64,000 nt of DNA from Cupriavidus necator N-1 (GCF_000219215.1 NC_015724.1:248001-312000), one strand, 5' to 3'. Positions 38,706-48,657 are shown, numbered from the stretch's first letter. The notes: generated by a model not told the origin, from the letters alone. Program-made: numbers and translations.

Positions 38706-39595
38706 GCCGACTTTTTGGTGTTGCGTCGGATCGGGGTCGGCTCAGAAGGCGCTGTGCCCCGCTTACCGACTCTGCGGGAAGTTGACGGCTCGGCGGCCTT
38801 CGCTCTTCCCGCGGGCGCTCCCTTCTTGGACAGACTCGCGCGAAGTGCATCCATCAGATCGATGACCTGCCCGCCAGCGGTGACTTCAACCGGTTCGGGC
38901 GATACGATTTGCTTGCCGGCGATCTTCGCGTCGATGGCGGCGAGAATCCTGACTTTCTCCTCGTCCTTGTACTGGGCCGGATCGTATTGGCCTTCCGAGG
39001 CTTGCTCGATAAGCTGCATCGCCAACTTTAGCTCCGCATCTGAGACTGCCACTTCCTCGATATGCAGTTCGGCGATGTTGCGGACTTCATCTGCGAACAA
39101 CAGTTGCTGGAACACCAGGCCGCCCTCGACCGGTCGGATCTGCACGATATGCGATTTGCCTTTCGAGGCCCACTTCGCAATGGCACAGCGACCGGTCTTC
39201 GACATGGCCTCGCGTAGAAGGCTGTACGGCTTACCGCCGCGCTTATCTGGAGCGATGAAGTACGCCTTGTCGTAATACAGAGGATCCACACTGTGCTCGG
39301 GAATGAACGCAACGATATCGACCATGTGGCTGGCGCTCTCTTCCAAGGCTTTGAGTTCATCGGGGGAGAACGTCACGAAGCGATCTTTCTCAAACTCGTA
39401 ACCCTTCACCATGTCTGCACGCTCGACAACCTTTTGGGTCTGCTCGGAAACGTACTGTTGTTTCAGCCGCGCGCCGTCTTTGCTCAGTAAGTTGAAGCGC
39501 ACGGCAGAACTTGTCTCGGTGGCGGTGTAGAGCTTGACGGGGATGGACACCAGGCCGAAAGACAGCGACAAAGATGCGAGGGATCGTGCAGGCAT
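38702..39595 (-). CDS. ku: Ku, DNA-end-binding protein of bacterial NHEJ
   Basis: 297 residues, start MPARSLASLSLSFGLVSIPV at 39595 after TGGAG; an ATG at 39607 is possible. The Ku core (1-about 250) has LVSIPVKLYTATE, GYEFEKDRFVTFSPDELKAL, PLYYDKAYFIAPD and FADEVRNIAELHIEEV, and ends in a Lys/Arg-rich tail (RAKAAEPSTSRRVGKRGTAP). It dimerises, rings broken DNA ends and recruits LigD, encoded 31 bases upstream in the same operon. Confidence 0.95.
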   Translation of the reverse strand: MPARSLASLSLSFGLVSIPVKLYTATETSSAVRFNLLSKDGARLKQQYVSEQTQKVVERADMVKGYEFEKDRFVTFSPDELKALEESASHMVDIVAFIPEHSVDPLYYDKAYFIAPDKRGGKPYSLLREAMSKTGRCAIAKWASKGKSHIVQIRPVEGGLVFQQLLFADEVRNIAELHIEEVAVSDAELKLAMQLIEQASEGQYDPAQYKDEEKVRILAAIDAKIAGKQIVSPEPVEVTAGGQVIDLMDALRASLSKKGAPAGRAKAAEPSTSRRVGKRGTAPSEPTPIRRNTKKSA

Positions 39596-39626
39596 TGGAT
39601 ACTCCACAGTGCAGATGCGCCAGAAT

Positions 39627-42149
39627 TCAGCTTAATCGTTCGATGGCGGCGGTCAAACTTTGGCGTGCCTCCCAGTAAGACTGCCAGGGATCCGCCACTT
39701 GGAAACTGAGGTATTCCCTGGCGTCGCGGATGGTCCACTGAGCGCCACTTTTCAGCTTGGTAAGCTGCTCCCAGGACACCGGCATGGAGACACCGAGTCC
39801 TGGCCGCGCTCGAGCCGAGAACGCGGCTGCGGTGGTTTGCGAGAAGCCGTTGCGCAGATAATCCACGAAAATCCGCCCCTTGCGGTTGGCCGCCCCAGAG
39901 CGGGCGGTGAAGCGCTGGGGCAGGGTGGCCGCCAAGTGCTTGACGGCGGCCCGCGAAAACGCCTTCACTTCGTCGTAGGAACGCTGCGGCGCCAGTGGCA
40001 CGGCGACGTGCAGCCCCTTGCCGCCGCTCGTTTTCAACCAGGACTGCAGCCCCAGTTCATCCAGCAGCGTGCGCACCAGCATGGCGGCTTCGACCATCGT
40101 CTCCCATGCAATCCCTTCGCCAGGATCGAGGTCGAAAATGACTCGGTCGGGACACTCTATGTGGCGGGCCGTCGAATTCCACGTATGAAACTCAACCGCA
40201 TTCATCTGGGCAGCGGCGACGATTGCTTCTGCCGAATCAGCGGTGAGTAATGCGGCATGGCCGGGCCAAAGGGATTGGGGTTGCTCGGTGAGGCCGGGCA
40301 TCGCCGTTTCCGCGTGCTTCTGAAAGAACGTCGGCGCATCAATGCCATCCGGCGCGCGCACCAAGGATAGCGGCCGATCTTTGAGGTGGGGCAGCATCCG
40401 CTCCGCCACGCTCTCGTAGTAGCGAACCAGCTCGACCTTCGTGATACCTGTGGATTTGTCGATGACACGGTCCGGATTGGTGACCTTGATGGCGCTCACG
40501 CCGTGCGGCGTCACGGTAGTCTGGATAGCCTCTCGCCGGATCGACTTAGCGGGATGATCGGCGCGCAGGCCTTTGAACGAGGCTTGACGCACCTGGCCCT
40601 CAGGGGTCCACTCGGAAAACTCGACTTCTGCAACGAGGGTGGGTTTTACCCAACGCACAGCGGCTTCTCGACCTCCACCCCATCGCCGGCTGGAACGCGC
40701 CTCCGTCGAAAAGGGACTTCGCTCAATTTCCAAGGCGGCCAAGCGCCTCCTGAGCTCTGTCGCCGTCGCGCTGTCCCAGCCGGTTCCAACGCCGCCGACG
40801 TAACGGAGTTCCCCGTCCGCATACACGCCAAGCAATAGCTTGCCTACCTCGGCTACTGCACCACTGCGGTCCGAGAACCCGCCAATCACAAACTCCTGAC
40901 GCAGTTTGCATTTGGCCTTCAGCCACGTCTGCGTGCGCGCGGAAACATAGGAGGCGTCCGCCCGCTTGAACATCAAGCCTTCGAGACCGAGCTGGCACGC
41001 CGCCAGGAAGATCTGCGCCGGGGGGGCATCGAAGGCCTCGCTAAAGCGCACGCGTTCGGAGCGATCTCCGACAAGCTCCCCCAGCTTAGCCCGACGCTGG
41101 GCCAGGGGCACGTTGCGCAAATCCCGGCCTTCCCAGAAGGGTAGATCGAAGGCGAAGAAGACGATTGCGTCGCTGCGATGCCCGTCGATGGCGTTCTGCA
41201 AGGCATTGAAATCTGGCATGCCATCGCGCAGCACGACGATCTCGCCGTCCAGCCAGCCTTCCGAGATGTCGAGCTTCTCGATCTCCGCGGCCAGCGAACG
41301 CAGCATCCGGGTCCAGTCATGCCCATTGCGGGTAAAGAGCGTCACCCGGGCGTCGGAGATCCTGGCCAGGATGCGATAGCCGTCGAACTTGGTTTCGATG
41401 ACCCACCCGGTACCAGTCGGAAGTGCGGGTGCCGGGTTCGCAAGCTGTGGCCCGAGCTTAGCCGGCAAGGGGGCGAGCGGGGCGTCCGTGATGGCGGAAT
41501 CGGAAGCCATTTCGGTTGAGCCCTGCGACGCCTGAGTCAGCGTACCCAGTGGCTTTGCGATGACGCTATCCGGCAAAGCTGCCAACACGTCGAACTCCGC
41601 CAGTGGTCGCGCCCAGGCATCTCGCTTCTTGAACAGGATCCACTGTTCTGATTGGTCACCGGGCTTGGCGATGCGTACCAGTTCCCAACGGCCTGCCAGC
41701 TTTTCTCCATACAGGTCGAAGAGCAACTTGCCTGCGGCCATACCTTCACGCGGATCGCCGATTGGCTCCCACGTGCCACGATCCCAGACGATCACCGAGC
41801 CGGCGCCATACTGTTTGGCCGGGATCTCTCCCTCAAAATTGGCATAGTCGAGCGGGTGGTCCTCCACATGGACCGCGATGCGCTTTTCGCTGGGATCGTA
41901 GCTAGGACCCTTGGGCACTGCCCAACTGAGCAGAACACCATCGAGTTCAAGCCGGAAGTCGTAGTGCAGCCGCCGTGCCCAATGCTTCTGGACCACGAAG
42001 CGTAACGGATTGGCCTTTTGGAGCCGCTGTCGTGTTCCCGCCGGCTCTGAAGTGACGCTGAAGTTGCGCTTCTTCTGATAGCGGTCGAGGTTGGGCAATC
42101 GCTCTGCAGTGCGAGCTCTAGCCTTTGACGTCCCTGGGGTCGTTGCCAT
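39627..42149 (-). CDS. ligD: Multidomain ATP-dependent DNA ligase LigD (phosphoesterase-ligase-polymerase)
   Basis: 840 residues with all three domains in the order PE, ligase, polymerase. The phosphoesterase (about 30-190) has RRLHYDFRLELDGVLLSWAV (metal H62, D64) and HVEDHP. The ligase (about 235-530) has the nucleotidyl lysine K254 in ETKFDGYRI and GLMFKRADASYV. The polymerase/primase (about 550-835) has RPLSLVRAPDGIDAPTFFQK, the catalytic IFDLDPGEG and KTSGGKGLHVAVPL. It tidies, fills and seals double-strand breaks held by Ku. The start ATG lies inside the 3' end of a frameshifted DUF2188 gene. Confidence 0.95.
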   Translation of the reverse strand: MATTPGTSKARARTAERLPNLDRYQKKRNFSVTSEPAGTRQRLQKANPLRFVVQKHWARRLHYDFRLELDGVLLSWAVPKGPSYDPSEKRIAVHVEDHPLDYANFEGEIPAKQYGAGSVIVWDRGTWEPIGDPREGMAAGKLLFDLYGEKLAGRWELVRIAKPGDQSEQWILFKKRDAWARPLAEFDVLAALPDSVIAKPLGTLTQASQGSTEMASDSAITDAPLAPLPAKLGPQLANPAPALPTGTGWVIETKFDGYRILARISDARVTLFTRNGHDWTRMLRSLAAEIEKLDISEGWLDGEIVVLRDGMPDFNALQNAIDGHRSDAIVFFAFDLPFWEGRDLRNVPLAQRRAKLGELVGDRSERVRFSEAFDAPPAQIFLAACQLGLEGLMFKRADASYVSARTQTWLKAKCKLRQEFVIGGFSDRSGAVAEVGKLLLGVYADGELRYVGGVGTGWDSATATELRRRLAALEIERSPFSTEARSSRRWGGGREAAVRWVKPTLVAEVEFSEWTPEGQVRQASFKGLRADHPAKSIRREAIQTTVTPHGVSAIKVTNPDRVIDKSTGITKVELVRYYESVAERMLPHLKDRPLSLVRAPDGIDAPTFFQKHAETAMPGLTEQPQSLWPGHAALLTADSAEAIVAAAQMNAVEFHTWNSTARHIECPDRVIFDLDPGEGIAWETMVEAAMLVRTLLDELGLQSWLKTSGGKGLHVAVPLAPQRSYDEVKAFSRAAVKHLAATLPQRFTARSGAANRKGRIFVDYLRNGFSQTTAAAFSARARPGLGVSMPVSWEQLTKLKSGAQWTIRDAREYLSFQVADPWQSYWEARQSLTAAIERLS

Positions 42150-42335
42150 AGGCGTTTCGCATCCGGATCGCTACTTCCCTTCCATGGACGATCAGCTCGG
42201 CCTGCTGTCTTTTTGCCAGCGTCGTCCCGGAGCTAATCGCTGCGTCCTAGCTGTCGAATGTGGGAGTGTCCTCTGCGCCACCTCCACTTCAACCTTCCGT
42301 TGGTCGCCGCTTGGCACCAGATGAACATTTGACAT
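42118..42335 (-). pseudogene. DUF2188 small protein, frameshifted, overlapping the ligD start
   Basis: ATG 42335 follows GAGGAG and gives SNVHLVPSGDQRKVEVEV, the N-terminus of DUF2188 proteins. The frame then ends. In another frame the expected C-terminus appears: LAKRQQAELIVHGREVAIRM and RNAYGNDPRDVKG, with stop at 42118. The total length (218 bases) is not a multiple of three. DUF2188 genes are common near ligD/ku, so this is a damaged partner gene. Confidence 0.75.
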
Positions 42336-42536
42336 GTCGGCTCCTCGGGTTGCCATATTGCTGCAGTCTAGGCCGCTATCTCAATGCGATGTAGAAGGCA
42401 GCGTCTGACAGGTATGCTCGGAAGGCCTGCCGTGCAACCGGCGTGCTCACCCATTTTCAAGAAAGGGGGTGCCCCTGCAGGGTCAGGCCGGCGCCACTAG
42501 AATGGCTTCTTCAGCCACAACGCCACGGTGACAGCG

Positions 42537-43502
42537 ATGTGCTATTCCGCGCAGATTCACGCCAGCTATCGAAAGTACGTTCGGGAATTCGGGGCCTCGG
42601 TCAGTTTTGAGCATTTTGTCGAGCTTTTCTGGGAGAAGCGCAGAGACGGCGGCTGGTCCAAACTGCCTAAGGCAATGCGTGCCGCATTCCTTTCCGCCGC
42701 CAGCGACAAGGAGCGCGCTGTCGCCGACCTTGTGGCGGCGGGTGACAAAGATCAGGCGAGAGCGTTGGAAACGGAGCTGTTCCAGCAGAAGACCCGGCTG
42801 ACGGGCGCGGAGCGCGCATTGGCAGCCAAGCCGACGAAGAAGGCGGAGAACGATCAGCGCATCGCGACTGACAAGATCGCGAGGGCACAGCGCAATCTTG
42901 CCGACCTGCAGCGAGCCGATTTGATGGATCGGGACTCGCGTATTTTCCCGGGGCATTACGCGCCTGTGATGGTGGTGCAGGACGGCCAACGGGTTGTGAT
43001 TCCGATGCGCTATCAGTGCAGGCTGCCGGGGTGGACGCCGGCGATGGAGCGCCAGAAACTTGGTTCATACAATGCAAGACGCGACAATTTGAAGAAGGCA
43101 TGGCGACAGCTATACGGCTATAAACACGGCATCATGATCGTCAATGCTTTCTACGAAAATGTCGCACGGCATCGGATGGAGCAGCGAGAGCTGGCGCCTG
43201 GCGAGCCGGAAGAGAACGTAGTTTTGGAGTTCAGGCCCGAGCCGCGGCAGGACATGCTGGTGGCGTGTCTATGGTCGTTCAGCAAAGGAGGAGAGGGCGA
43301 GGCCGATCTCTATTCCTTCGCTGCCATCACCGACGAGCCGCCCGCTGAGGTGTCGGCCGCAGGGCATGATCGTTGTATCGTGCCAGTCAAGCCCGAGCAT
43401 GTGGAAGCCTGGTTAAATCCCGACGCGAAGAACTTGGCCGCGCTCGATGCAATCCTGGACGACCGAAACCAGCCCTACTACGAGCACCAGCTGGCAGCGT
43501 AG
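42537..43502 (+). CDS. SRAP-domain protein (YedK/HMCES-like abasic-site crosslinker), long variant
   Basis: 321 residues when started at ATG 42537, which places the catalytic Cys at position 2 (MCYSAQ). Family features: YNARRDNLKKAWRQL (the Asn-Ala-Arg block), MIVNAFYENV (in place of GFYEW), DLYSFAAITDEPP and HDRCIVPVKPEHVEAWL (HxRMP-like block). The protein crosslinks to abasic sites in single-stranded DNA to shield them. A Lys/Glu-rich helical insert of about 100 residues after the first strand (residues about 20-125) is far longer than in YedK. It lies between NHEJ and mutasome operons, fitting a repair role. Confidence 0.85.
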   Translation: MCYSAQIHASYRKYVREFGASVSFEHFVELFWEKRRDGGWSKLPKAMRAAFLSAASDKERAVADLVAAGDKDQARALETELFQQKTRLTGAERALAAKPTKKAENDQRIATDKIARAQRNLADLQRADLMDRDSRIFPGHYAPVMVVQDGQRVVIPMRYQCRLPGWTPAMERQKLGSYNARRDNLKKAWRQLYGYKHGIMIVNAFYENVARHRMEQRELAPGEPEENVVLEFRPEPRQDMLVACLWSFSKGGEGEADLYSFAAITDEPPAEVSAAGHDRCIVPVKPEHVEAWLNPDAKNLAALDAILDDRNQPYYEHQLAA

Positions 43503-43571
43503 GGAACGAAGGATCCCGATTCCATATCGTAGAATCTCGCACTTCCTGCACTGCGCAACTCAGGGTCATTG

Positions 43572-44018
43572 ATGCGTGTTGGCCGACCGATACCTGCTCC
43601 TCCTCAGCCCCTCTGCGATTACTGCGGCGGGAAGGCGGTTCTTGCCCGCGTGGGAGAAGAGGCATACCCCTATTTGGAGGACCACGGGCCCGTGTGGATC
43701 TGCTCCCCGTGCCAGGCGTGGATCGGCGTGCGTGCGCGTAGCAAGCAACACACCCCGCTTGGAAGGTTGGCCGACGCGGCATTACGCGAAAAGAAGAGCC
43801 GACTGCACGATGCCCTCGAGCCTTTGGTCACTGCGAAGATGCGGCGCGACGGTGTCAACGCCTTTGAGGCGCGGGGCAAGGCAATGAAGTGGCTGATTGC
43901 ATCGCTCCACATTCCAGTCGACAGCCCCAGCATCCATGCCCTTTCGCTTGATCAGTGCGAACAGGCAATCCAATTCATCGCCGAGTTCCAGGCCTCACGT
44001 GGGCGAGAGCCTTCCTGA
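43572..44018 (+). CDS. DUF3268-type zinc-finger protein
   Basis: 148 residues, start MRVGRPIPAPPQP at 43572. Two CxxC pairs (CDYCGGKA and CSPCQAW) form a zinc ribbon, followed by PLGRLADAALREKKSRLHDA, the conserved second half of DUF3268. A C-terminal helical part (NAFEARGKAMKWLIASLHI, LSLDQCEQAIQFIAEF) may bind nucleic acid. The family is common on prophages and plasmids. It ends 20 bases before the convergent dnaE2. Confidence 0.75.
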   Translation: MRVGRPIPAPPQPLCDYCGGKAVLARVGEEAYPYLEDHGPVWICSPCQAWIGVRARSKQHTPLGRLADAALREKKSRLHDALEPLVTAKMRRDGVNAFEARGKAMKWLIASLHIPVDSPSIHALSLDQCEQAIQFIAEFQASRGREPS

Positions 44019-44038
44019 TGAGGGCAACGAGAATACCG

Positions 44039-47000
44039 TTAGCAAAAATTCCTGCTCGCGGTGTCCAGGGATCCAAGCATGGGCGACAAGTCGACAAAGC
44101 GTTGCGCGATCAGGTGTCGCACCTCGCCTTCGCATTGCCACTGGCCATAGACACCGAGCAGGGAGGCCGTCAATACCTCGCGTCGATACTTCTCCATCAC
44201 GGACGGCCAGACGATGACGCTGACGGTGCCAGTCTCGTCCTCCAGCGACAAGAACACCACCCCGTTAGCCGTGCTCGGGCGCTGCCGTACGGTCACGATT
44301 CCGCAGGCACGGGCAATCTGCCGCGTCGCATAGGTGGCAAGCACATCGGCGGGCACAAAGCGCAACGCGGCAAGCTTGTGGCGGAGCAGGGCAAGCGGGT
44401 GGCGGTTCAGCGTGAGGCCGAGCGAGCGATAGTCGCTGACGATCTCCTCGCCTTCCGTTGGCTGTGGGAGTTCGGGTGTTGGCTCGTCCAGATCCGCGGG
44501 CCGCAGCAGATCCTTGTCAGGGACTGCTGCGGCCGCCTGCCACATCGCCTGACGCCGACTACCGGTAAGGCCAATCAACGCATTGCCAGCGGCCAGTACA
44601 TTGGCATCGTGCCGGTCTAGCGACGCTCTGCGAGCGAGATCCTTAACGGAGGCGAAGGGCCGGAGTGCGCGTGTCGTTTCGATGCGTTCGGCCGCTTCGC
44701 GGCGCATGCCCCTCAGCTGCGAGAGGCCCAGGCGTACGGCCAGCACCGAGCCTTCGTGACTTTCCAGGCTGGCGTCCCAGCCACTCACTGTCACATCAAC
44801 AGGAAGAACCGTGACGCCATGGCGCTTTGCGTCCTGCACCAGCTGGGATGGCGTGTAGAAGCCCATCGGCTGGCTATTCAGCATGGCGCAGAGGAAGGCG
44901 GCAGGCTCGTGGCACTTGAGCCAGGCACTCGCGTAGACGAGAAGTGCGAAACTTGCTGCATGGCTTTCCGGAAAGCCGTACTCGCCAAAGCCCTGGATCT
45001 GCCGGAAGATGCTCTCCGCGAACTCCGGATCGTAGCCGCGCTCGAGCATGCCCGTCACAATGCGTTCGTGGTATCGCTCCAAGCCACCTTTTCGCTTCCA
45101 GGCCGCCATGGCGCGACGCAGTTGATCCGCTTCCCCAGCTGAGAAGCCAGCCGCCAGCATGGCTACCTGCATCACCTGTTCCTGAAAGATTGGCACACCA
45201 AGTGTCCGGGACAGGGCTTGCTCCATCTCCGGACTCGGATAGCTGACCGGCTCCAACCCCTGCCGGCGGCGCAGGTAGGGATGCACCATGCCACCTTGAA
45301 CCGGCCCGGGCCGAACGATGGCCACTTCGATGACGAGGTCGTAGAACGTACGTGGTTTCAAACGGGGCAGCATCGACATCTGGGCGCGGGATTCGATCTG
45401 GAACACACCGACCGTATCCGCTCGCGAGATCATCTCGTAGGTCTTCGGATCTTCCGCCGGGATGTCCTGCAGCTCAAAGGCTTCACCGCGTTGTTGCATC
45501 ACCAGGTCCAAGGCGCGGCGAATTGCAGACAGCATGCCGAGCGCGAGGACGTCAACCTTTAGCAGCCCCAAGGTGTCAAGGTCGTCCTTGTCCCACTGAA
45601 TCACGCTGCGATCGGCCATCGCCGCGTTTTCGATTGGCACCAGCCTGGAAAGCTTGCCACGGGCGAGCACGAATCCGCCCGTGTGCTGGGAAAGGTGGCG
45701 CGGGAAGCCCAGCAGCGACACGGCCATGTGTGCCCAGCGTTGGGACAATTCCGCATCCGGATCCAGGCCGCTTTCGCCAAAACGCTTGAGGAGGTCCGCT
45801 TTGCTGTCGAACCAATGGTGGGACTTGGCTACCAGGTCGACGATGGCAGGGTCAACACCTAATGCCTTGCCCGTGTCGCGCAGTGCGCTGCGAGGCCGGT
45901 AGGTGGTCACCGCGGCAGCCAGTGCCGCGCGGTCCCGCCCATACTTCCGATACAGGTACTGGATCACTTCCTCGCGGCGCTGGTGCTCGAAGTCGACGTC
46001 GATATCGGGCGGCTCGGCACGCTCTTTGGAGATGAACCGCTCGAACAGCAGGTTGCCGCGTGCCGGGTCAACTTCGGTGATGCCGAGACAGTAGCAGACG
46101 GCGGAATTGGCCGCGGACCCGCGGCCCTGGCAGAGGATGCCGTTGGAGCGGGCGAACCGAACGATATCGTAGACCGTCAGGAAATAGGGTTCGTACGCCA
46201 TGTCACGGATCAGGGCAAGCTCGTGCTCGAGCTGCTGCTGGACGGCGAGCGGGATGCCGTCCGGATAGCGACGCTGCGCGCCGACATAGGCTTCTCCCCG
46301 CAGATAGTCGGACGGCGTGACGCCATCCGGCACCACTTCCTCGGGATACTCGTAACGGAGCTCGTCCAAAGAAAATTGACACAGGTTTGCAATGTGGACC
46401 GACTCCGTCAGGTAGCGGTGCGGGTAAATGTTGGCGAGCCGCAACCGGGAGCGCAGGTGCTGCTCGGCGTTAGGCAGGAGGTCATACCCACATTCGGGAA
46501 CCGGGCGATGTACACGGATGGCGGTCAGCACGTCATGCATCGGCTTGCGCGAGCGGACGTGCATGGTGACGTTGCCGGTGGCGACGATGCGCAGGTGATG
46601 GCGCGCCGCGGCCGCTTCGACCGTGCCGCGGTGAATATCGTCCATCGGCTTGTAGAGCAGGCTCAATCCCATCCAAGCCCTGCCGGCAAAGGTCGCGCTC
46701 ACCCATGCAGATTGCGCCTCCAGCTTCTCGGCCGCCACGCCATAGTCCGGCGTGAAAACGATCAAGCAATCTGGCAACCCCTTCAGATGCTCGGACGGCG
46801 CTTCGGGCGCTGTCAAGTCGCGTGGGGTCAGCACATAGAAACCCTTGGCGGCGCGCATGCGCGCGAGCGTGATCAGTTCGCACAAGTTGCCATAACCTTC
46901 GCGGTTACGGGCAAGCGCAAGGAATGAGAGCGCGGGAGAGCCGTCGGCGTTCTGCAACCGAAACCAGGCGCCGACTACCAGGCGAAGGCCGGCGTTCCTG

Positions 47001-47188
47001 GCCTCAGTGTGCGCGCGAACGATGCCCGCCAGCGAGCACTCGTCGGTGATGGCGAGCGCGTGGTAGCCCAACTGGGCGGCACGTTCAGCGAGCTCTTCCG
47101 GTCGTGAGGCGCCGGCGAGGAAGGAGAAGTTGGAGCGGCAGTGCAGCTCCGCGTAGGCGGGCAGACCTGCCGCGGCGTTGATGTCCAT
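44039..47188 (-). CDS. dnaE2: Error-prone DNA polymerase III alpha subunit DnaE2 (ImuC)
   Basis: 1049 residues, start MDINAAAGLPAYAELHCRSN at 47188; the frame extends further but this Met follows the ImuB stop by 5 bases. PHP domain (1-about 230): ELHCRSNFSFLAGASRPEEL, ALAITDECSLAGIVRAH. Polymerase core (about 300-680): SNGILCQGRGSAANSAVCYC, with acidic catalytic residues in PPDIDVDFEHQRREEV. Then the helix-hairpin-helix and OB fold (GIVTVRQRPSTANGVVFLSL). It carries out damage-induced mutagenic synthesis with ImuA and ImuB. Third gene of the operon. Confidence 0.95.
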   Translation of the reverse strand: MDINAAAGLPAYAELHCRSNFSFLAGASRPEELAERAAQLGYHALAITDECSLAGIVRAHTEARNAGLRLVVGAWFRLQNADGSPALSFLALARNREGYGNLCELITLARMRAAKGFYVLTPRDLTAPEAPSEHLKGLPDCLIVFTPDYGVAAEKLEAQSAWVSATFAGRAWMGLSLLYKPMDDIHRGTVEAAAARHHLRIVATGNVTMHVRSRKPMHDVLTAIRVHRPVPECGYDLLPNAEQHLRSRLRLANIYPHRYLTESVHIANLCQFSLDELRYEYPEEVVPDGVTPSDYLRGEAYVGAQRRYPDGIPLAVQQQLEHELALIRDMAYEPYFLTVYDIVRFARSNGILCQGRGSAANSAVCYCLGITEVDPARGNLLFERFISKERAEPPDIDVDFEHQRREEVIQYLYRKYGRDRAALAAAVTTYRPRSALRDTGKALGVDPAIVDLVAKSHHWFDSKADLLKRFGESGLDPDAELSQRWAHMAVSLLGFPRHLSQHTGGFVLARGKLSRLVPIENAAMADRSVIQWDKDDLDTLGLLKVDVLALGMLSAIRRALDLVMQQRGEAFELQDIPAEDPKTYEMISRADTVGVFQIESRAQMSMLPRLKPRTFYDLVIEVAIVRPGPVQGGMVHPYLRRRQGLEPVSYPSPEMEQALSRTLGVPIFQEQVMQVAMLAAGFSAGEADQLRRAMAAWKRKGGLERYHERIVTGMLERGYDPEFAESIFRQIQGFGEYGFPESHAASFALLVYASAWLKCHEPAAFLCAMLNSQPMGFYTPSQLVQDAKRHGVTVLPVDVTVSGWDASLESHEGSVLAVRLGLSQLRGMRREAAERIETTRALRPFASVKDLARRASLDRHDANVLAAGNALIGLTGSRRQAMWQAAAAVPDKDLLRPADLDEPTPELPQPTEGEEIVSDYRSLGLTLNRHPLALLRHKLAALRFVPADVLATYATRQIARACGIVTVRQRPSTANGVVFLSLEDETGTVSVIVWPSVMEKYRREVLTASLLGVYGQWQCEGEVRHLIAQRFVDLSPMLGSLDTASRNFC

Positions 47189-47193
47189 GGCTT

Positions 47194-48657
47194 TCAGCCA
47201 AAGAGGCCATGCAGATACCACCGAGCCGCGTCGCTTTCTCGGCTGCCCATGCGTTCCTGAAAGATCCAATAGCAGGTGTGGTCCTTCGCCTCCGCAACGA
47301 AATAGTCGCGGGTCACCAGCTGGCCTCCCCACCAGCCCGACTCGATGCGCTCGGGCGGTGAGACGATACGCAGTGGTGAGCCGTAGAAGGGGCGGTGGTC
47401 GCGTTCAATCAGCGGCATCGGCTTGCTGAGCAGCCAAACGGGACGTGGCAGGCCTGAGGGCAACGTTGCGCTGGGCGGCTTGTCAGTTGCCGGCTGCCAG
47501 CTGTTGGCGACTTCTGGGCGGTAGTCGGCACGCAAGCACGGTTGGCGCACGTGGTCGGCGCCCAGACGCGCGACCAGCAACTCAAGCAGGCGTGCATGGT
47601 CCGCCGGCGTGCCGCCCGGTTCTGGAAACAATGAATCGCTGGGGGGCGCCACCGGCTCGGTCTCGATGGCAGACACCGCGACGGCGATCATCGGCGCCTC
47701 GACAGTCAGCCGCGTCAGACGCTCTTTGAGCAGGCGAACCAAATGCTCTTCATGCCAGTTGGGCTCGGCCAGCGCAATCTCAATCTTCGTTGGCGCGATG
47801 GCAGCGCGGCCGCGCTCGTGGCAAAGTTCGACCGCAAACCGTTTGATGGCCAGGTGCCGGGCGGTTAGCCAGCCGACCATCTGTACCAGCAAGCCGCGAA
47901 TGTAGGCAAGGGCGGACTCAGCGTTCTCGATCCTATCCGGAAGATCCACCGCAGCGTCAAACGATGGGGGAGCTTCGACCCATTCGAAGACTTCCGGTGC
48001 TTCCGCATGGGCGCGATCCAACGCCTCAAGGATGGCGGCGCCGCATCGGCGCTGCAGGCCTGCGCGCGGCAGCCGGCGCAGGTCTCCTAGCGTCCGACAG
48101 CCGAGTCCGTCCAGCCACTCATCAAACGGCCGCGCCGCCGGCAGGATCGCAACGGGCATGCCGACCAGCGCTCGCACCAATGTGGGCATACTTAGTGCCG
48201 TTCCGCCGCCAGAGCGCGCAAGCAGCCAAGCGCCTTCGGCAGTTGGTGCGCATCCCGCGACTGGATTAAACCCCATTGCCCTGACGGCCGCCAGCATCCG
48301 TTGCCGCAGCTTGCGGACGCCGCCGAATAGTCGCAGCGTGGTGCTGATGTCGACAAGCACCGCCGCCTCCTCGGAAGCAGTGACATTGGGCGAGAACTGC
48401 AGCATCGCCATCGTGACACGCTTGAGCGCCGCCAGTTCTGCGCAACCATCGCGGTCAAAGAGAATGGTCTGCGGTGCGATCGTCTGCACGCCTCCGCGGC
48501 GCATTGCCGGCTTCACGCCGGCCGCAATGGCCAGCGGCGACGCCATATGCACGCGCTCCCTGTCCAGGACAGCAACCGCCAGCTCAGTGGACCAGTTCGG
48601 CCGGAATACTTCGAGGGGCAGGGATGACAGGCGTAGGCAGATCCACAGGCGCAGCAT
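47194..48657 (-). CDS. imuB: ImuB, inactive Y-family polymerase-like mutasome hub
   Basis: 487 residues. It has the Y-family fold (VDISTTLRLFGGVRKLRQRM, GFNPVAGCAPTAEGAWLLAR, LDGLGCRTLGDLRRLPRAGL) but the catalytic acidic triad is not visible, as in other ImuB proteins. The C-terminus ends in the WYLHGLFG block found in the family. It links ImuA, DnaE2 and the beta clamp. Its start overlaps the ImuA gene by 74 bases, and dnaE2 follows 5 bases after its stop, indicating strict co-expression. Confidence 0.92.
   Translation of the reverse strand: MLRLWICLRLSSLPLEVFRPNWSTELAVAVLDRERVHMASPLAIAAGVKPAMRRGGVQTIAPQTILFDRDGCAELAALKRVTMAMLQFSPNVTASEEAAVLVDISTTLRLFGGVRKLRQRMLAAVRAMGFNPVAGCAPTAEGAWLLARSGGGTALSMPTLVRALVGMPVAILPAARPFDEWLDGLGCRTLGDLRRLPRAGLQRRCGAAILEALDRAHAEAPEVFEWVEAPPSFDAAVDLPDRIENAESALAYIRGLLVQMVGWLTARHLAIKRFAVELCHERGRAAIAPTKIEIALAEPNWHEEHLVRLLKERLTRLTVEAPMIAVAVSAIETEPVAPPSDSLFPEPGGTPADHARLLELLVARLGADHVRQPCLRADYRPEVANSWQPATDKPPSATLPSGLPRPVWLLSKPMPLIERDHRPFYGSPLRIVSPPERIESGWWGGQLVTRDYFVAEAKDHTCYWIFQERMGSRESDAARWYLHGLFG

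Noticed and set aside
44039..47188. Housekeeping replicative DnaE
   Set aside because: Position directly after imuB and the 1049-residue length fit DnaE2.
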